The notes: a model not told the origin generated them from the letters alone. Counted from the first letter of the stretch, positions 9,992-18,395 are shown. The stretch: DNA of 64,000 nt from Enterococcus thailandicus (GCF_001886265.1 NZ_JXLE01000004.1:1-64000); one strand, 5' to 3'. A program made the numbers and translations.

Positions 9992-10952
9992 GGATAGTAA
10001 CAAAGAAAATAGAATAGTAAAAGAGGCTAACAAATTCACATTAGTTCAGCGCGCTCATGTTGTCTCAGGATATTTACTTGACGGAAAATCTCATAGAACA
10101 TTGGAAACTGAAGTGTTGAACATAACCAAAAAAGGTTTCCATGCAATGAATATTTTGCATTATTACGGATTGACTGCTCCTCATAAAGGTTTTTATATAA
10201 ACACTTCAATAAATACTGCGATTAGTGAATTAAGAATGTTCGGAGATATGAAACATTCTGTAGTTGCTGATTTATTAGAACGAGCAAATGATTCATTGAT
10301 AGAAAGAGAAGTGCAAGAAGTATTAAATATTGAGGTAAATGATAAAATACCTAAGTGGTTGTTTGAACTAGGAAAGGAACATTCTAATGTTATTGATTAT
10401 GATGAAATTGTTGAAGTAAAGCCAGGATTGAGAAATAAATCTCCTATCTCAGAATCAATAGCGGAAACTTCAACTAAAATAATTTCAGATGATGATCTTG
10501 AAATAAGTCGTTTAGATCAAAAGCATTATGGTGATATTGGTGAAGAACTTATCTTGAAGTACTATGCTAAAAAGATTATTGATAAGCTCGGAGATACAGA
10601 GGAAGCTCAGCAATTCATTGATGAAATGGAATATACCGGAAAGACACATGGACGGGGATACGATATTATAGCTTGGGATGTAGACTCGTTAAATACTGAT
10701 AGTCCGTCAAAGGTTTATATCGAGGTGAAAAGTTCACTGTCTGAGAAACTAGATACTCCCTTTTATATCTCGCGAAACGAACTGATGACCGGGATGGAAC
10801 TTGGTAAACAATTTAGAATCGGAAGAGTTTTTAATTTAGGGAAAAAAAAGCCGAAATATTTTGAAATAATTCCGTTTAAAAGAAGTCTTATAGGAAGAGA
10901 CTTCAATGAAGAATTGAATAGAGTTATTCATTGCACAGTCCATAAATTATAG
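9966..10952 (+). CDS. DUF3883 / PD-(D/E)XK nuclease-like protein ending the DISARM operon
   Basis: The 328-residue product has a C-terminal DUF3883-like domain (about residues 185-305) with the acidic/lysine pattern of restriction-endonuclease folds: GEE (192-194), GYDI with D233, and IEVKSS with E253 and K255. The N-terminal ~130 residues are helical and unassigned. No HKD motif of phospholipase D is present, so this is not a normal DrmC although it sits where drmC is expected. I infer an alternative nuclease or DNA-binding effector. I chose ATG 9966 (GGGAGA seven bases upstream) over the in-frame GTG at 9951; it overlaps the drmB end by 26 bp, implying coupled translation. Confidence 0.75.
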   Translation: MTFPDLTFKDSNKENRIVKEANKFTLVQRAHVVSGYLLDGKSHRTLETEVLNITKKGFHAMNILHYYGLTAPHKGFYINTSINTAISELRMFGDMKHSVVADLLERANDSLIEREVQEVLNIEVNDKIPKWLFELGKEHSNVIDYDEIVEVKPGLRNKSPISESIAETSTKIISDDDLEISRLDQKHYGDIGEELILKYYAKKIIDKLGDTEEAQQFIDEMEYTGKTHGRGYDIIAWDVDSLNTDSPSKVYIEVKSSLSEKLDTPFYISRNELMTGMELGKQFRIGRVFNLGKKKPKYFEIIPFKRSLIGRDFNEELNRVIHCTVHKL

Positions 10953-11435
10953 AATTAGTGGTTTTAAAGGATGAGTTAAAAATGGTTCCTTCTATACAAA
11001 AGAAATTATTTTTCGTAAATGTATATTGAGATTCATTTTTGAGATAAACATTTTTCAGCGCCCCATGTTTCTTATTTTGACCGAAAATTGACCCAAATCT
11101 GTTTGAAATTTTATGAAATCAAGTGAATTCAGATGCGATCTTAATGTTTATAAATTCTCTTTTTATCACTCCTATGAGACTCCATGAAACCTGCTTAGTC
11201 GCTGACCAAGCAAAAGACGCTTTAGCTAAATAATTCAGATTTTCGTTAAGATTTATTGATGAAATTCTAGTTAAATAACTAAGTTGAAAATCAATTTAGG
11301 CAGATACTGCTTAAATTGATTTTTTTTTGTATTTTTTTACCAATTAATGTGAATTGTTATTTTTACATAACCGTTAAGCTGTGTAAAAATTGTGGGAAAG
11401 TATCAGTCGATATGTTCTTACAGTCAAGCAATCTA
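10953..11435. other. Gene-poor junction between the DISARM island and the GAG operon
   Basis: About 480 bases without a complete gene. A 38-codon open stretch (11117-11233, ending TAA) encodes a C-terminal-looking peptide (…ETCLVADQAKDALAK) without a start signal; it may be a remnant of a gene broken when the island entered. GACCGAAAATTGACCC near 11079 has the look of short arm-type repeats near integrase attachment sites, but no paired copy was confirmed. A strong terminator closes the stretch at 11287-11326. The right boundary of the island therefore probably lies between 10952 and about 11290. Confidence 0.4.
11287..11326 (+). terminator. Strong rho-independent terminator
   Basis: A 17-nt arm (11287-11303) pairs almost perfectly with 11307-11324, with a 3-nt loop and a run of nine T. 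It isolates the GAG operon from upstream transcription. As no gene stops just before it, it may originally have ended a gene now lost. Confidence 0.8.
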
Positions 11436-11493
11436 TTTACAGAAAACAAAAAATTATTTATTATGTAAATAAACGGTTAACAGGTTAAGGGAG
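11436..11493 (+). promoter_or_regulatory. Promoter and palindromic operator of the gntR gene
   Basis: TTTACA (11436-11441), 17-nt spacer, TATTAT (11459-11464). The palindrome TTAACAGGTTAA (11477-11488), of form TTAAC-NN-GTTAA, lies just past the predicted transcription start and abuts the ribosome binding site. The same palindrome occurs at the same relative place before the hydrolase operon, so it is most likely the binding site of this GntR protein, giving autoregulation. Confidence 0.75.
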
Positions 11494-11499
11494 AATAAA

Positions 11500-12237
11500 A
11501 TGGCATCCAAGTACGAAACAATCAAACAGGATATTATCAAGAAAATTGAATCAGGAGAATTTAGTGCAGGTGAAAAAATTTACTCCGAAGGTGATTTAAA
11601 AAAAATCTATAGTGTCAGTAACACAACGGTTGTGAAAGCACTAAATGATTTGGTAAATGAGGGTTACTTGATTCGTCGCCAAGGAGAAGGAACCTTTGTT
11701 AGAAAAAATTTGAAACACAGAAAGGTCTTTTTTTCTGAACAGCTTTCTTTATCAAATGATGGTAAGAAAAAATCAGTTGAAAAAACAATCACCTTGAATT
11801 TTGGTCAAGTGAAGGACAAGTTTATCACACAACAATTAGGGGATAAAACGGGGCAAAGATCGTTAGTGAAAATAAGCCAAATTGCACTGACTAATGGTCG
11901 TCCATGGAAAATACAAAACCGTTATCTTTTCCGAGATAAATTAGCAAAAGATTCTTTGGAACGCTGGGTCAATGGCGCAAGCCTGTCAGAAGAACTTGGA
12001 CTGGTTGGGCACATGTCGAATCTTCCGATGTCGATGGAAGTTCGAACAATTTTATTAAGAGAAGGAATGGAAGAACTTGAACCACTAAAACTGATTGAGA
12101 AACGTTTTGGTGAAGAGGAGAGCTATTCGTTATTTGATATTAGACGTTTGATTTCAGGAAAGGATGGCGTACCGATTGAGTACAGTCGAAGCTTTATTCA
12201 TCCAGATTTTTATCAAATTGAAATTGTTGGGGAATAA
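11500..12237 (+). CDS. GntR-family transcriptional regulator (HutC/UTRA type)
   Basis: A 245-residue regulator: N-terminal winged helix (about residues 1-70, containing KIYSEGDLKKIYSVSNTTVVKALNDL and RRQGEGTFV) and a C-terminal UTRA ligand-binding domain (about 90-240). UTRA domains bind sugar phosphates or related effectors; the likely inducer here is a product of unsaturated uronic disaccharides. It stands alone between its own operator-bearing promoter and a terminator, directly before the glycosaminoglycan operon that carries the same operator, so I infer it represses that operon and itself. In streptococci the analogous hyaluronate locus uses a LacI-type regulator, so regulator type differs. 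Confidence 0.85.
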   Translation: MASKYETIKQDIIKKIESGEFSAGEKIYSEGDLKKIYSVSNTTVVKALNDLVNEGYLIRRQGEGTFVRKNLKHRKVFFSEQLSLSNDGKKKSVEKTITLNFGQVKDKFITQQLGDKTGQRSLVKISQIALTNGRPWKIQNRYLFRDKLAKDSLERWVNGASLSEELGLVGHMSNLPMSMEVRTILLREGMEELEPLKLIEKRFGEEESYSLFDIRRLISGKDGVPIEYSRSFIHPDFYQIEIVGE

Positions 12238-12267
12238 CTTTTTATTTTTAAAATAGTTAAATGACTC

Positions 12268-12306
12268 AAGCACTGAGAAGTTAACAATCTTCTTCAGTGC
12301 TTTTTT
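12268..12306 (+). terminator. Terminator of the gntR gene
   Basis: AAGCACTGAGAAG (12268-12280) pairs with CTTCTTCAGTGCTT (12289-12302), with one bulge, followed by TTTTTT. It separates the regulator from the operon promoter downstream. Confidence 0.8.
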
Positions 12307-12360
12307 GTGTATCAAAAAATAAAATACGTAAACTATTTTTAGTTTCAAAAAAAGAAAGGG

Positions 12361-12425
12361 TTTACAAAAAATGAAAAATAAGCTAAGATATTTTTACACC
12401 GGTTAACACGTTAAGTGATGGAGGG
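12361..12425 (+). promoter_or_regulatory. Promoter and operator of the glycosaminoglycan operon
   Basis: TTTACA (12361-12366), 17-nt spacer, TAAGAT (12384-12389). The palindrome TTAACACGTTAA (12403-12414) follows at the expected start of transcription. The ribosome binding site GGAGGG (12420-12425) precedes a TTG start codon. Layout matches the gntR promoter almost base for base in spacing. Confidence 0.75.
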
Positions 12426-12431
12426 ATTTTT

Positions 12432-13619
12432 TTGAAAGAAAAAAAGAAAGAAAAGTTATTGTCTAGTGAGAGATACTTTGGTCAAGGGTTACTTTCGGAA
12501 GAAGTGATTGATCAAGCGATAGCTGATGCGGTGAAAAAAGTTAAAAAAAATATTTTTCAATTGAAGGACCAGTATCCTACACCAGCGACTAAAAATAATT
12601 CATATATGCCAATGGCTAATACGGAATGGACAAATGGTTTTTGGACAGGTATTCTCTGGCTTTGCTATGAGGTCACGCAAGATGAAGACTTTAAAAAAAT
12701 TGCAGAAAAAAATGTTCAAAGTTTTATTCATCGAATGGATCAGGATATTGAAATTGATCATCATGATTTAGGTTTCCTGTATAGCCTATCTTGTGTGAGT
12801 GCCTACAAACTTGTAGGTGATGAGCAAGCAAAGCAAGTGTCTTTAAAGGCGGCAGAAAAATTATTGTCACGTTACCAAGAAAAAGGTCAATTTATTCAAG
12901 CTTGGGGAGAGCTAGGGAAACAAGATAATTATCGCTTGATTGTCGACTGCCTTTTAAATATTCCCTTACTTTTTTGGGCGACAGAAGTTACTGAAGATAA
13001 AAAGTATCGTGAAGTTGCAGTCAAACACTATCATACGACCATTGAACACGCGATTCGTGAAGATTCTTCTGCCTATCATACGTTCTTTTTTGATACGAAA
13101 GAAGGACTACCTTTGTATGGAAAAACACGTCAAGGCTATTCAGATTCGTCGAGTTGGGCACGTGGACAATCTTGGTTAATTTATGGAATTGCACTTTTTC
13201 GTTCATATTGTCCGAATGAACAGAATACTGAATTATTTGAAGCAGTCACAAATTATTTCTTAAATCGGCTACCAAAAGATTTCGTTAGTTATTGGGATTT
13301 GATTTTTACAGATGGATCCAATCAGCCTAGAGATACTTCTGCAACAGCCATTGCGATTTGTGGAATGAATTTGATGGATAGATTTTTACCCGAAGCAAAT
13401 CAATCCAAATTAGTTTACAAGTATGCGCAACATTCAATGCTGAAAAGTTTAATAGAACATTACACAGATTCTAAAACGGAAGGGATTACAGCTTTAATGA
13501 ATGAAGGTGTGTATTCATGGCATAGTGGCAAAGGAGTAAATGAAGGGAATATTTGGGGAGATTATTTTTACTTGGAGGCTTTAGTTCGATTCAAAAAAGA
13601 TTGGAAAATGTATTGGTAA
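12432..13619 (+). CDS. ugl: Unsaturated glucuronyl hydrolase, GH88
   Basis: A cytosolic enzyme that removes the 4,5-unsaturated uronic acid from disaccharides made by polysaccharide lyases acting on hyaluronate, chondroitin or heparin-type chains. The 395 residues match the family length. The conserved segment around DHHDLGFLYSLS (about residues 112-124) carries a catalytic-site Asp, and W/D-rich motifs such as DSSSWARGQSW (about 236-246) and the C-terminal NEGNIWGDYFYLEAL fit GH88. I chose the TTG start because it is preceded by GGAGGG at 6 nt. It is first in the PTS/heparinase operon, so the imported disaccharide is its likely substrate. Confidence 0.88.
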   Translation: MKEKKKEKLLSSERYFGQGLLSEEVIDQAIADAVKKVKKNIFQLKDQYPTPATKNNSYMPMANTEWTNGFWTGILWLCYEVTQDEDFKKIAEKNVQSFIHRMDQDIEIDHHDLGFLYSLSCVSAYKLVGDEQAKQVSLKAAEKLLSRYQEKGQFIQAWGELGKQDNYRLIVDCLLNIPLLFWATEVTEDKKYREVAVKHYHTTIEHAIREDSSAYHTFFFDTKEGLPLYGKTRQGYSDSSSWARGQSWLIYGIALFRSYCPNEQNTELFEAVTNYFLNRLPKDFVSYWDLIFTDGSNQPRDTSATAIAICGMNLMDRFLPEANQSKLVYKYAQHSMLKSLIEHYTDSKTEGITALMNEGVYSWHSGKGVNEGNIWGDYFYLEALVRFKKDWKMYW

Positions 13620-13641
13620 AGCAAGAATAGGAGGGGAAAAT

Positions 13642-14145
13642 ATGGATAAACCAAATGTAAAAATGGTACGAGTAGATGCGCGTTTAATCCATGGACAAGG
13701 GCAATTATGGATTAAAAGTTTAGGAGTTAATTTAGTTATTTGCGCGAATGATAAGGCAGCTGAAGATAACGTACAACAAATGTTAATGAAAACAGTCTTA
13801 CCTCAAGATATCAATGTCCGCTTTTGGACCATTGCACGTACTGCTGAAGTGATCTGGAAAGCAGCGCCTCATCAAACGATTTTTGTAGTTGTCGAAAATC
13901 TCCATGATGCACTAAAACTTTGTGAGTTGGGTTTTCCAATGGAACAATTAAATATTGGCAATATTCATGCTGCTGAAGGAAAAGAAAAAATTTCTCAATT
14001 TATCTATTTGGGTGAAGAAGATAAAAACGACTTGAGAAAATTGAAGAATGAACACCATGTGACGTTTACTACCAAAACTTCGCCGATGTCTAATGATGGC
14101 TCTCAGCATTTAGATACATTAATGGAAAAAATTAAAAACAGTTAA
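13642..14145 (+). CDS. PTS mannose/sorbose-family EIIB component
   Basis: A 167-residue cytosolic phosphocarrier of a mannose-family PTS. It passes phosphate from IIA to the sugar during import by the IIC/IID pair. The signature RVDARLIHGQGQ (residues 10-21) holds the phosphorylated His (about residue 17). It starts 22 bp after the GH88 gene with a GAGGGG ribosome binding site. Mannose-family IIB/IIC/IID sets next to GH88 and a heparinase II/III-like gene are known for import of unsaturated hyaluronate or chondroitin disaccharides in streptococci and enterococci, so substrate is inferred from context. Confidence 0.88.
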   Translation: MDKPNVKMVRVDARLIHGQGQLWIKSLGVNLVICANDKAAEDNVQQMLMKTVLPQDINVRFWTIARTAEVIWKAAPHQTIFVVVENLHDALKLCELGFPMEQLNIGNIHAAEGKEKISQFIYLGEEDKNDLRKLKNEHHVTFTTKTSPMSNDGSQHLDTLMEKIKNS

Positions 14146-14164
14146 TTTAGAGAGGAAATAAAAA

Positions 14165-14980
14165 ATGGAGATTACATTAGTACAAGGAATACTTATAGGA
14201 TTAATTACTGCGTTTTGCTATTCTGGGCAATTATTGGGAATCTATACGAACCGAGCATTGGTCATGTCCTTTTTTGTTGGCGTTGTTTTAGGTGATATTC
14301 CGACTGCTTTGAAATTTGGGGCACTAGCTGAGCTAGCTTATATGGGATTTGGCGTAGGTGCGGGTGGAACAGTTCCGCCAAATCCAGTTGGTCCGGGAAT
14401 TGTTGGAACGATTATGGCAATCACGTTGAAAGATCAAGGCGTAACCGCTGAGTCTGCGTTGGCATTGTCATTTCCATTTGCCGTTTTATTTCAATTAGTG
14501 ACGACTGCATTATATACATTCTTTTCAGGAAGTGCTAAGTGGTCTAAAAATGCTATTGAAAGTGGACAATTTAAAAAATTCACGCTTATCGCTCACTCAA
14601 CCTACATTGCTTTTGCTTTAGCAGGTTTTCTCATTGGGATACTTGCAGCATTAAGCCGACCTGGATTACAAGCATTTGTGGAAGCGCTACCTGAATGGCT
14701 GATTAATGGCTTCTCAGTAGCTGGCGGACTTATCCCAGCGATTGGTTTTGCAATGATTATGTCGGTTATGTTAGAAAAGAGTTTGATTCCGTATGTGTTG
14801 TTAGGCTATGTCTGTGTAGCGTATCTTGAGTTACCCACAATGGCAGTCGCGATGGTCGGTGCAGTTTTTGCACTGATTCAGTATTATGGGAAAGATAAGA
14901 CACCTGTTGGGGAAAAAAGCTTAGTAGCGAATAATCAAACTTTGTTGGATGAAGAGGAGGACTTCAGTAATGGAATCTAA
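14165..14980 (+). CDS. PTS mannose/sorbose-family EIIC component
   Basis: A 271-residue integral membrane permease subunit. It has multiple hydrophobic segments and the family-typical glycine/proline loop GAGGTVPPNPVGPGIVGT near residue 60. Together with IID it forms the transport channel. It follows IIB by 19 bp, and its last codons overlap the IID start by 11 bp, so the two membrane subunits are translationally coupled. Specificity cannot be read from sequence; the operon context suggests uronic-acid disaccharides. Confidence 0.88.
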   Translation: MEITLVQGILIGLITAFCYSGQLLGIYTNRALVMSFFVGVVLGDIPTALKFGALAELAYMGFGVGAGGTVPPNPVGPGIVGTIMAITLKDQGVTAESALALSFPFAVLFQLVTTALYTFFSGSAKWSKNAIESGQFKKFTLIAHSTYIAFALAGFLIGILAALSRPGLQAFVEALPEWLINGFSVAGGLIPAIGFAMIMSVMLEKSLIPYVLLGYVCVAYLELPTMAVAMVGAVFALIQYYGKDKTPVGEKSLVANNQTLLDEEEDFSNGI

Positions 14981-15785
14981 AAAACTTAAATTGACACAAA
15001 AAGATTATATGACGACTGCTCTTCGGTCATACTTTTTACAAAATGCGTTCAACTATACCTCTTATCAAGGTGTGAGTTATTTAAATACAATTATGCCTGC
15101 GTTAAAGAAAATCTATAAAGATGATCCAGAAAAGTTAAAAGAAACGGCCACTGCAAATTTAGAATTTTATAATACAAATCCTCAAATGGTGCCATTTATT
15201 ACTAGTATGCAGTTAGCAATGTATGATAATGATCAAAGTATTTCAGATACGCGTAGTATTAAAATGGCGCTCATGGGCCCGATGTCAGGAATTGGAGATT
15301 CTATTGCTCAGTTTGGGATTGCGCCCTTATTCTCAACGTTATTTGCGGGCTTAGCCTTAGACGGCCTAGGTTTTGCTCCAATGGGCTTCTGGTTCTCAAT
15401 GGTTGTGACAATGTTAGCAATTAAAATCCTCATGGGGTATCTGGGATTCAAATTAGGCACTAGTGTTATCGAAACATTAAGTGATCGAATTGGAAAAATC
15501 TCTGCTGCGGCAAATATTGTGGGGGTAACAGTAATTTCGGGTTTAGCTACATCTTTTGTAAAAGCTAATATTGCTATTCAGTATGCTAGTAAAGTGGAGT
15601 CAGGAGAAAAACAAGTAATTGCTATTCAAGACATCTTGGATAAAATTATGCCCAATATGTTAGCTGTTCTACTTACTATCCTTGTATTTTATCTGATTAA
15701 AAAGAAAAAATGGAACACGTATCAGCTATTAATACTGTTATTTGCAATTGGTATCTTGGCATCTGTATTTGGTATTTTGGCATAG
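14970..15785 (+). CDS. PTS mannose-family EIID component
   Basis: The 271-residue second membrane subunit of the mannose-type permease. The N-terminal soluble part contains LRSYFLQNAFNYTSYQGVSY and a conserved segment SIKMALMGPMSGIGDSI (about residues 95-111), both family hallmarks. Several C-terminal membrane helices follow. I chose ATG 14970, preceded by GAGGAGG, over an upstream in-frame ATG at 14949 that would overlap IIC more. The C-terminus ends in a hydrophobic helix after a KKKKW turn. Confidence 0.88.
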   Translation: MESKKLKLTQKDYMTTALRSYFLQNAFNYTSYQGVSYLNTIMPALKKIYKDDPEKLKETATANLEFYNTNPQMVPFITSMQLAMYDNDQSISDTRSIKMALMGPMSGIGDSIAQFGIAPLFSTLFAGLALDGLGFAPMGFWFSMVVTMLAIKILMGYLGFKLGTSVIETLSDRIGKISAAANIVGVTVISGLATSFVKANIAIQYASKVESGEKQVIAIQDILDKIMPNMLAVLLTILVFYLIKKKKWNTYQLLILLFAIGILASVFGILA

Positions 15786-15802
15786 ATAAATTGAAGTTTC
15801 TT

Positions 15803-15826
15803 AAGGAAAAGGCGAGAAGTTTCCTT
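15803..15826 (+). other. Small stem-loop between IID and the heparinase gene
   Basis: AAGGAAA (15803-15809) pairs with TTTCCTT (15820-15826), followed by a T-rich stretch. The stem is short, so partial termination or an mRNA processing point is more likely than a full stop. The 143-nt gap here is the longest inside the operon. Confidence 0.45.
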
Positions 15827-15928
15827 TTATTTTAGAAAATATTGTTTTTCTTTCGCCATAAGTTCTTCAAGTGATTAGCTATAAAAATTATTTATGTTTA
15901 GGTGGTTAAAGTTAAAAAGGAGAAGATA

Positions 15929-17854
15929 GTGGACTTTCAAAGAATTGAGATATACCAACAGAAATTTTTTAAAGATGATTGGGTTTCAAATTATGTTGAG
16001 CAACAGGAAAAATTTTTAGAGCCACTTTTTGATCGAGTGGATTTTTTAATGAAAGATCAAATTGTTTACACAGATGCGATGGACATGGAAGCATGCTCGA
16101 CGCCTTACTCATTGAAGGACTTTGGTTGGAATAAGTTCCCAGAAGAAGATCCAGAATGGCTATTTATGTTGAGTAGACATGGGTTTATGGTAGATTTAGC
16201 GCAAGGTTATCTATTAACAAAAGAGAAGCATTTCATAGAAAAGTGGACAACGCTACTGTTGGATTTCATCACGAGCTGTGAAAGAGCTAATCCAGCGAAT
16301 GAAAATAGTTGGCGTCCACTAGATACTGGGCTACGTTTAACTAACTGGATGAAGAGCCTAACTTATTTGCCTGTTGCACACCTGAAAAATACAAAAATCG
16401 AGAGAATGTTACAGAAATCAATTCAAGATCATTTGGTATTTTTAGAGAATAGTTATATTGATAAATATCGTCTGAGTAATTGGGGTGTTCTAGCAATCGG
16501 CGGTATGGCTGCGGTAGATTTGTTTTTCCCCGATTTAGTAACAGAGGAACAAAGAACGTTAATTTGGAAGCGATTAGCAGAACAACTAGATTTACAATTT
16601 TATGATGATGGGGTGCACTGGGAGCAAAGCCCACTCTATCAACATGAAGTTATCATAATGTATGCCTATTTATTACAAATTTCAGAGTATCTTGAACAAC
16701 CACTCCCTATAAATTTAAGGGAAAAATTAACTCAGCCTATTCAAGCCACCTATTATCTAGCTGATAATCAAGAGATGCTTCTTCCCTTAAATGATAGCGA
16801 TCATGTGGATTTTCACTACGTTTACGCTATTTATCAAAGTTTAGGCTTCTTAAAAAAGGACAAAAGGGATTCAAATCTGGCAGTACTTTGGACAGGAAGC
16901 TTGTATACTAGTTCTCCATCAGTAGCGACAAAAATGCCTCCTATTTTTGCTGGTCAAGATAGTGGAATGATGGTGTATAAAGACCAAGACATTTATTTTA
17001 CGCTCTTTAACGGTCTGCATGGTAGTGGACACGGCCATGCGTCTATAGGAAGCTTTACCTTACAATTACATGGACAAGACATGATTATTGACAGTGGTCG
17101 TTATACTTATGTAAACAACAAAAAGAGGAGTCAATTAAAGGAAATGGCTGCCCACAATACATTATTTATTGCTAAAGAGCCACATACCATAATTAAGGAT
17201 ACATGGGGATATGATAGACTACCAAAGCCGTTATTTCATAAAATCCGAGAAATTTCAGAAGGTTTTTTTGCTGAATGTGCTTGGTCTTCATGGAATAAGC
17301 AAGGATGGACAATATTTGAACGACGTTTTTTATATTTGAAAGAAATAAATTCTTTAATCATTTTAGATAACTTTTCTGGTCAAGAAAATACTGAGATAAC
17401 TTCTAGCTATAATTTATCGCCGAAAGTTACTTCTCAAAAAATTAACAATCAATTTCATTTAAAAATGAACGCCCAACAGTACAAGATTCATTTTACTGAA
17501 GGACAAACGATGCAAGGAATTGCTGAAAGTTCAGAAATATATAATCAACTCACTACACATCAACGAATCGAAAATAAAATTCAGTGTCAAGAAACAGCTA
17601 CCACTTGGGTAACTGTAATCAGCACCACAGACGTCGAAGTTTCTCCAATAGAAGTCAAACAGGTTGGTGAAACGAAAAAATTTGATCAAGCAATTGGCTT
17701 AAGATTGGAAAATCAAAAGGAGAAGTTTGATCTGTTTATGTTGCAAGAGGATATTGTTTGCGGAAATAAACTGCTAGTTAGTGAGTTCAACCAATTCTTT
17801 TATGGCCAAATTATTCTGATTGACCAGAATGAGCGAACAACGAGAATAAAATAG
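15929..17854 (+). CDS. Heparinase II/III-family polysaccharide lyase-like protein
   Basis: A 641-residue protein with the two-part architecture of the family: an alpha-helical toroid (about residues 50-330; motifs NSWRPLDTGLRLTNW and HWEQSPLYQHEV) and a beta-sandwich C-terminal half with HGSGHGHASIGSFTL and the conserved DSGRYTYV (about 365-400). No signal peptide is seen, so it acts inside the cell on imported oligosaccharides, by beta-elimination at uronic acids or a related reaction. I chose GTG 15929 with AAGGAG six bases before it over the GTG at 15902. Heparin, hyaluronan or chondroitin specificity cannot be decided. Confidence 0.82.
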   Translation: MDFQRIEIYQQKFFKDDWVSNYVEQQEKFLEPLFDRVDFLMKDQIVYTDAMDMEACSTPYSLKDFGWNKFPEEDPEWLFMLSRHGFMVDLAQGYLLTKEKHFIEKWTTLLLDFITSCERANPANENSWRPLDTGLRLTNWMKSLTYLPVAHLKNTKIERMLQKSIQDHLVFLENSYIDKYRLSNWGVLAIGGMAAVDLFFPDLVTEEQRTLIWKRLAEQLDLQFYDDGVHWEQSPLYQHEVIIMYAYLLQISEYLEQPLPINLREKLTQPIQATYYLADNQEMLLPLNDSDHVDFHYVYAIYQSLGFLKKDKRDSNLAVLWTGSLYTSSPSVATKMPPIFAGQDSGMMVYKDQDIYFTLFNGLHGSGHGHASIGSFTLQLHGQDMIIDSGRYTYVNNKKRSQLKEMAAHNTLFIAKEPHTIIKDTWGYDRLPKPLFHKIREISEGFFAECAWSSWNKQGWTIFERRFLYLKEINSLIILDNFSGQENTEITSSYNLSPKVTSQKINNQFHLKMNAQQYKIHFTEGQTMQGIAESSEIYNQLTTHQRIENKIQCQETATTWVTVISTTDVEVSPIEVKQVGETKKFDQAIGLRLENQKEKFDLFMLQEDIVCGNKLLVSEFNQFFYGQIILIDQNERTTRIK

Positions 17855-17875
17855 AAGAAACACAGGGGGTAGCAT

Positions 17876-18298
17876 ATGAAATTTTTAGTAACCGGACACG
17901 ATGACTTTTCAATTGGAATGAAAAGTGCACTTACGATGATTGCGGGAACACTTGATGATGTAGTAATAGTTCCTTTCAAGGCAGAAGAACAACTTGAGGC
18001 TTATCGTACAAAAATTGATTCAGAATTACAGACAAATGATAGCGTCATCTGTTTTACCGATTTATTAGGAGGAACACCGTTTAAAACCTGTGTAGAATTA
18101 GCCATTTCAAAAAATCAGGTTTTTGTATTGAGTGGCACGAATTTAGGGATGTTACTTGAAGCAAGTCTGTTAAGAAAATTGGTTAAAGAACCAGCTGAAT
18201 TGTGCCAGTTAGTGTTGCAGTCGGGTAAAGACAATATCACATTGTTTAGTCAGAACAAGGATACCTTAGTAGAAGAAATTTCTGAAGCAGGAATTTAG
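17876..18298 (+). CDS. PTS mannose-family EIIA component
   Basis: A 140-residue cytosolic phosphocarrier. The N-terminus MKFLVTGHDDFSIGMKSAL carries the phosphorylated His (residue 8) in the typical GHxxFxxG setting, and FTDLLGGTPFK (about 60-70) is the second family hallmark. It is the last gene of the operon, 21 bp after the lyase gene, and completes the IIA-IIB-IIC-IID set. A terminator follows 65 bp downstream. Confidence 0.9.
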   Translation: MKFLVTGHDDFSIGMKSALTMIAGTLDDVVIVPFKAEEQLEAYRTKIDSELQTNDSVICFTDLLGGTPFKTCVELAISKNQVFVLSGTNLGMLLEASLLRKLVKEPAELCQLVLQSGKDNITLFSQNKDTLVEEISEAGI

Positions 18299-18362
18299 TG
18301 TTGTTTATGGGAAATTGATTTTTAATAAACAACCTGGTGGAGTTTGTTTTGATAAATAAAAA

Positions 18363-18395
18363 AGCCTGCTCATTGAGCGGGCTCTTTGCTTTTTA
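18363..18395 (+). terminator. Terminator of the glycosaminoglycan operon
   Basis: AGCCTGCTC (18363-18371) pairs with GAGCGGGCT (18375-18383), with one wobble pair, then a T-rich tract. It ends the operon that begins at 12432. Confidence 0.8.

Noticed and set aside
11370-11382. A further TTAAC-like palindrome, ATAACCGTTAA, upstream of gntR.
   Set aside because: Half-site spacing differs by one base from the two good operators and it lies upstream of the promoter, so it is too weak to call.
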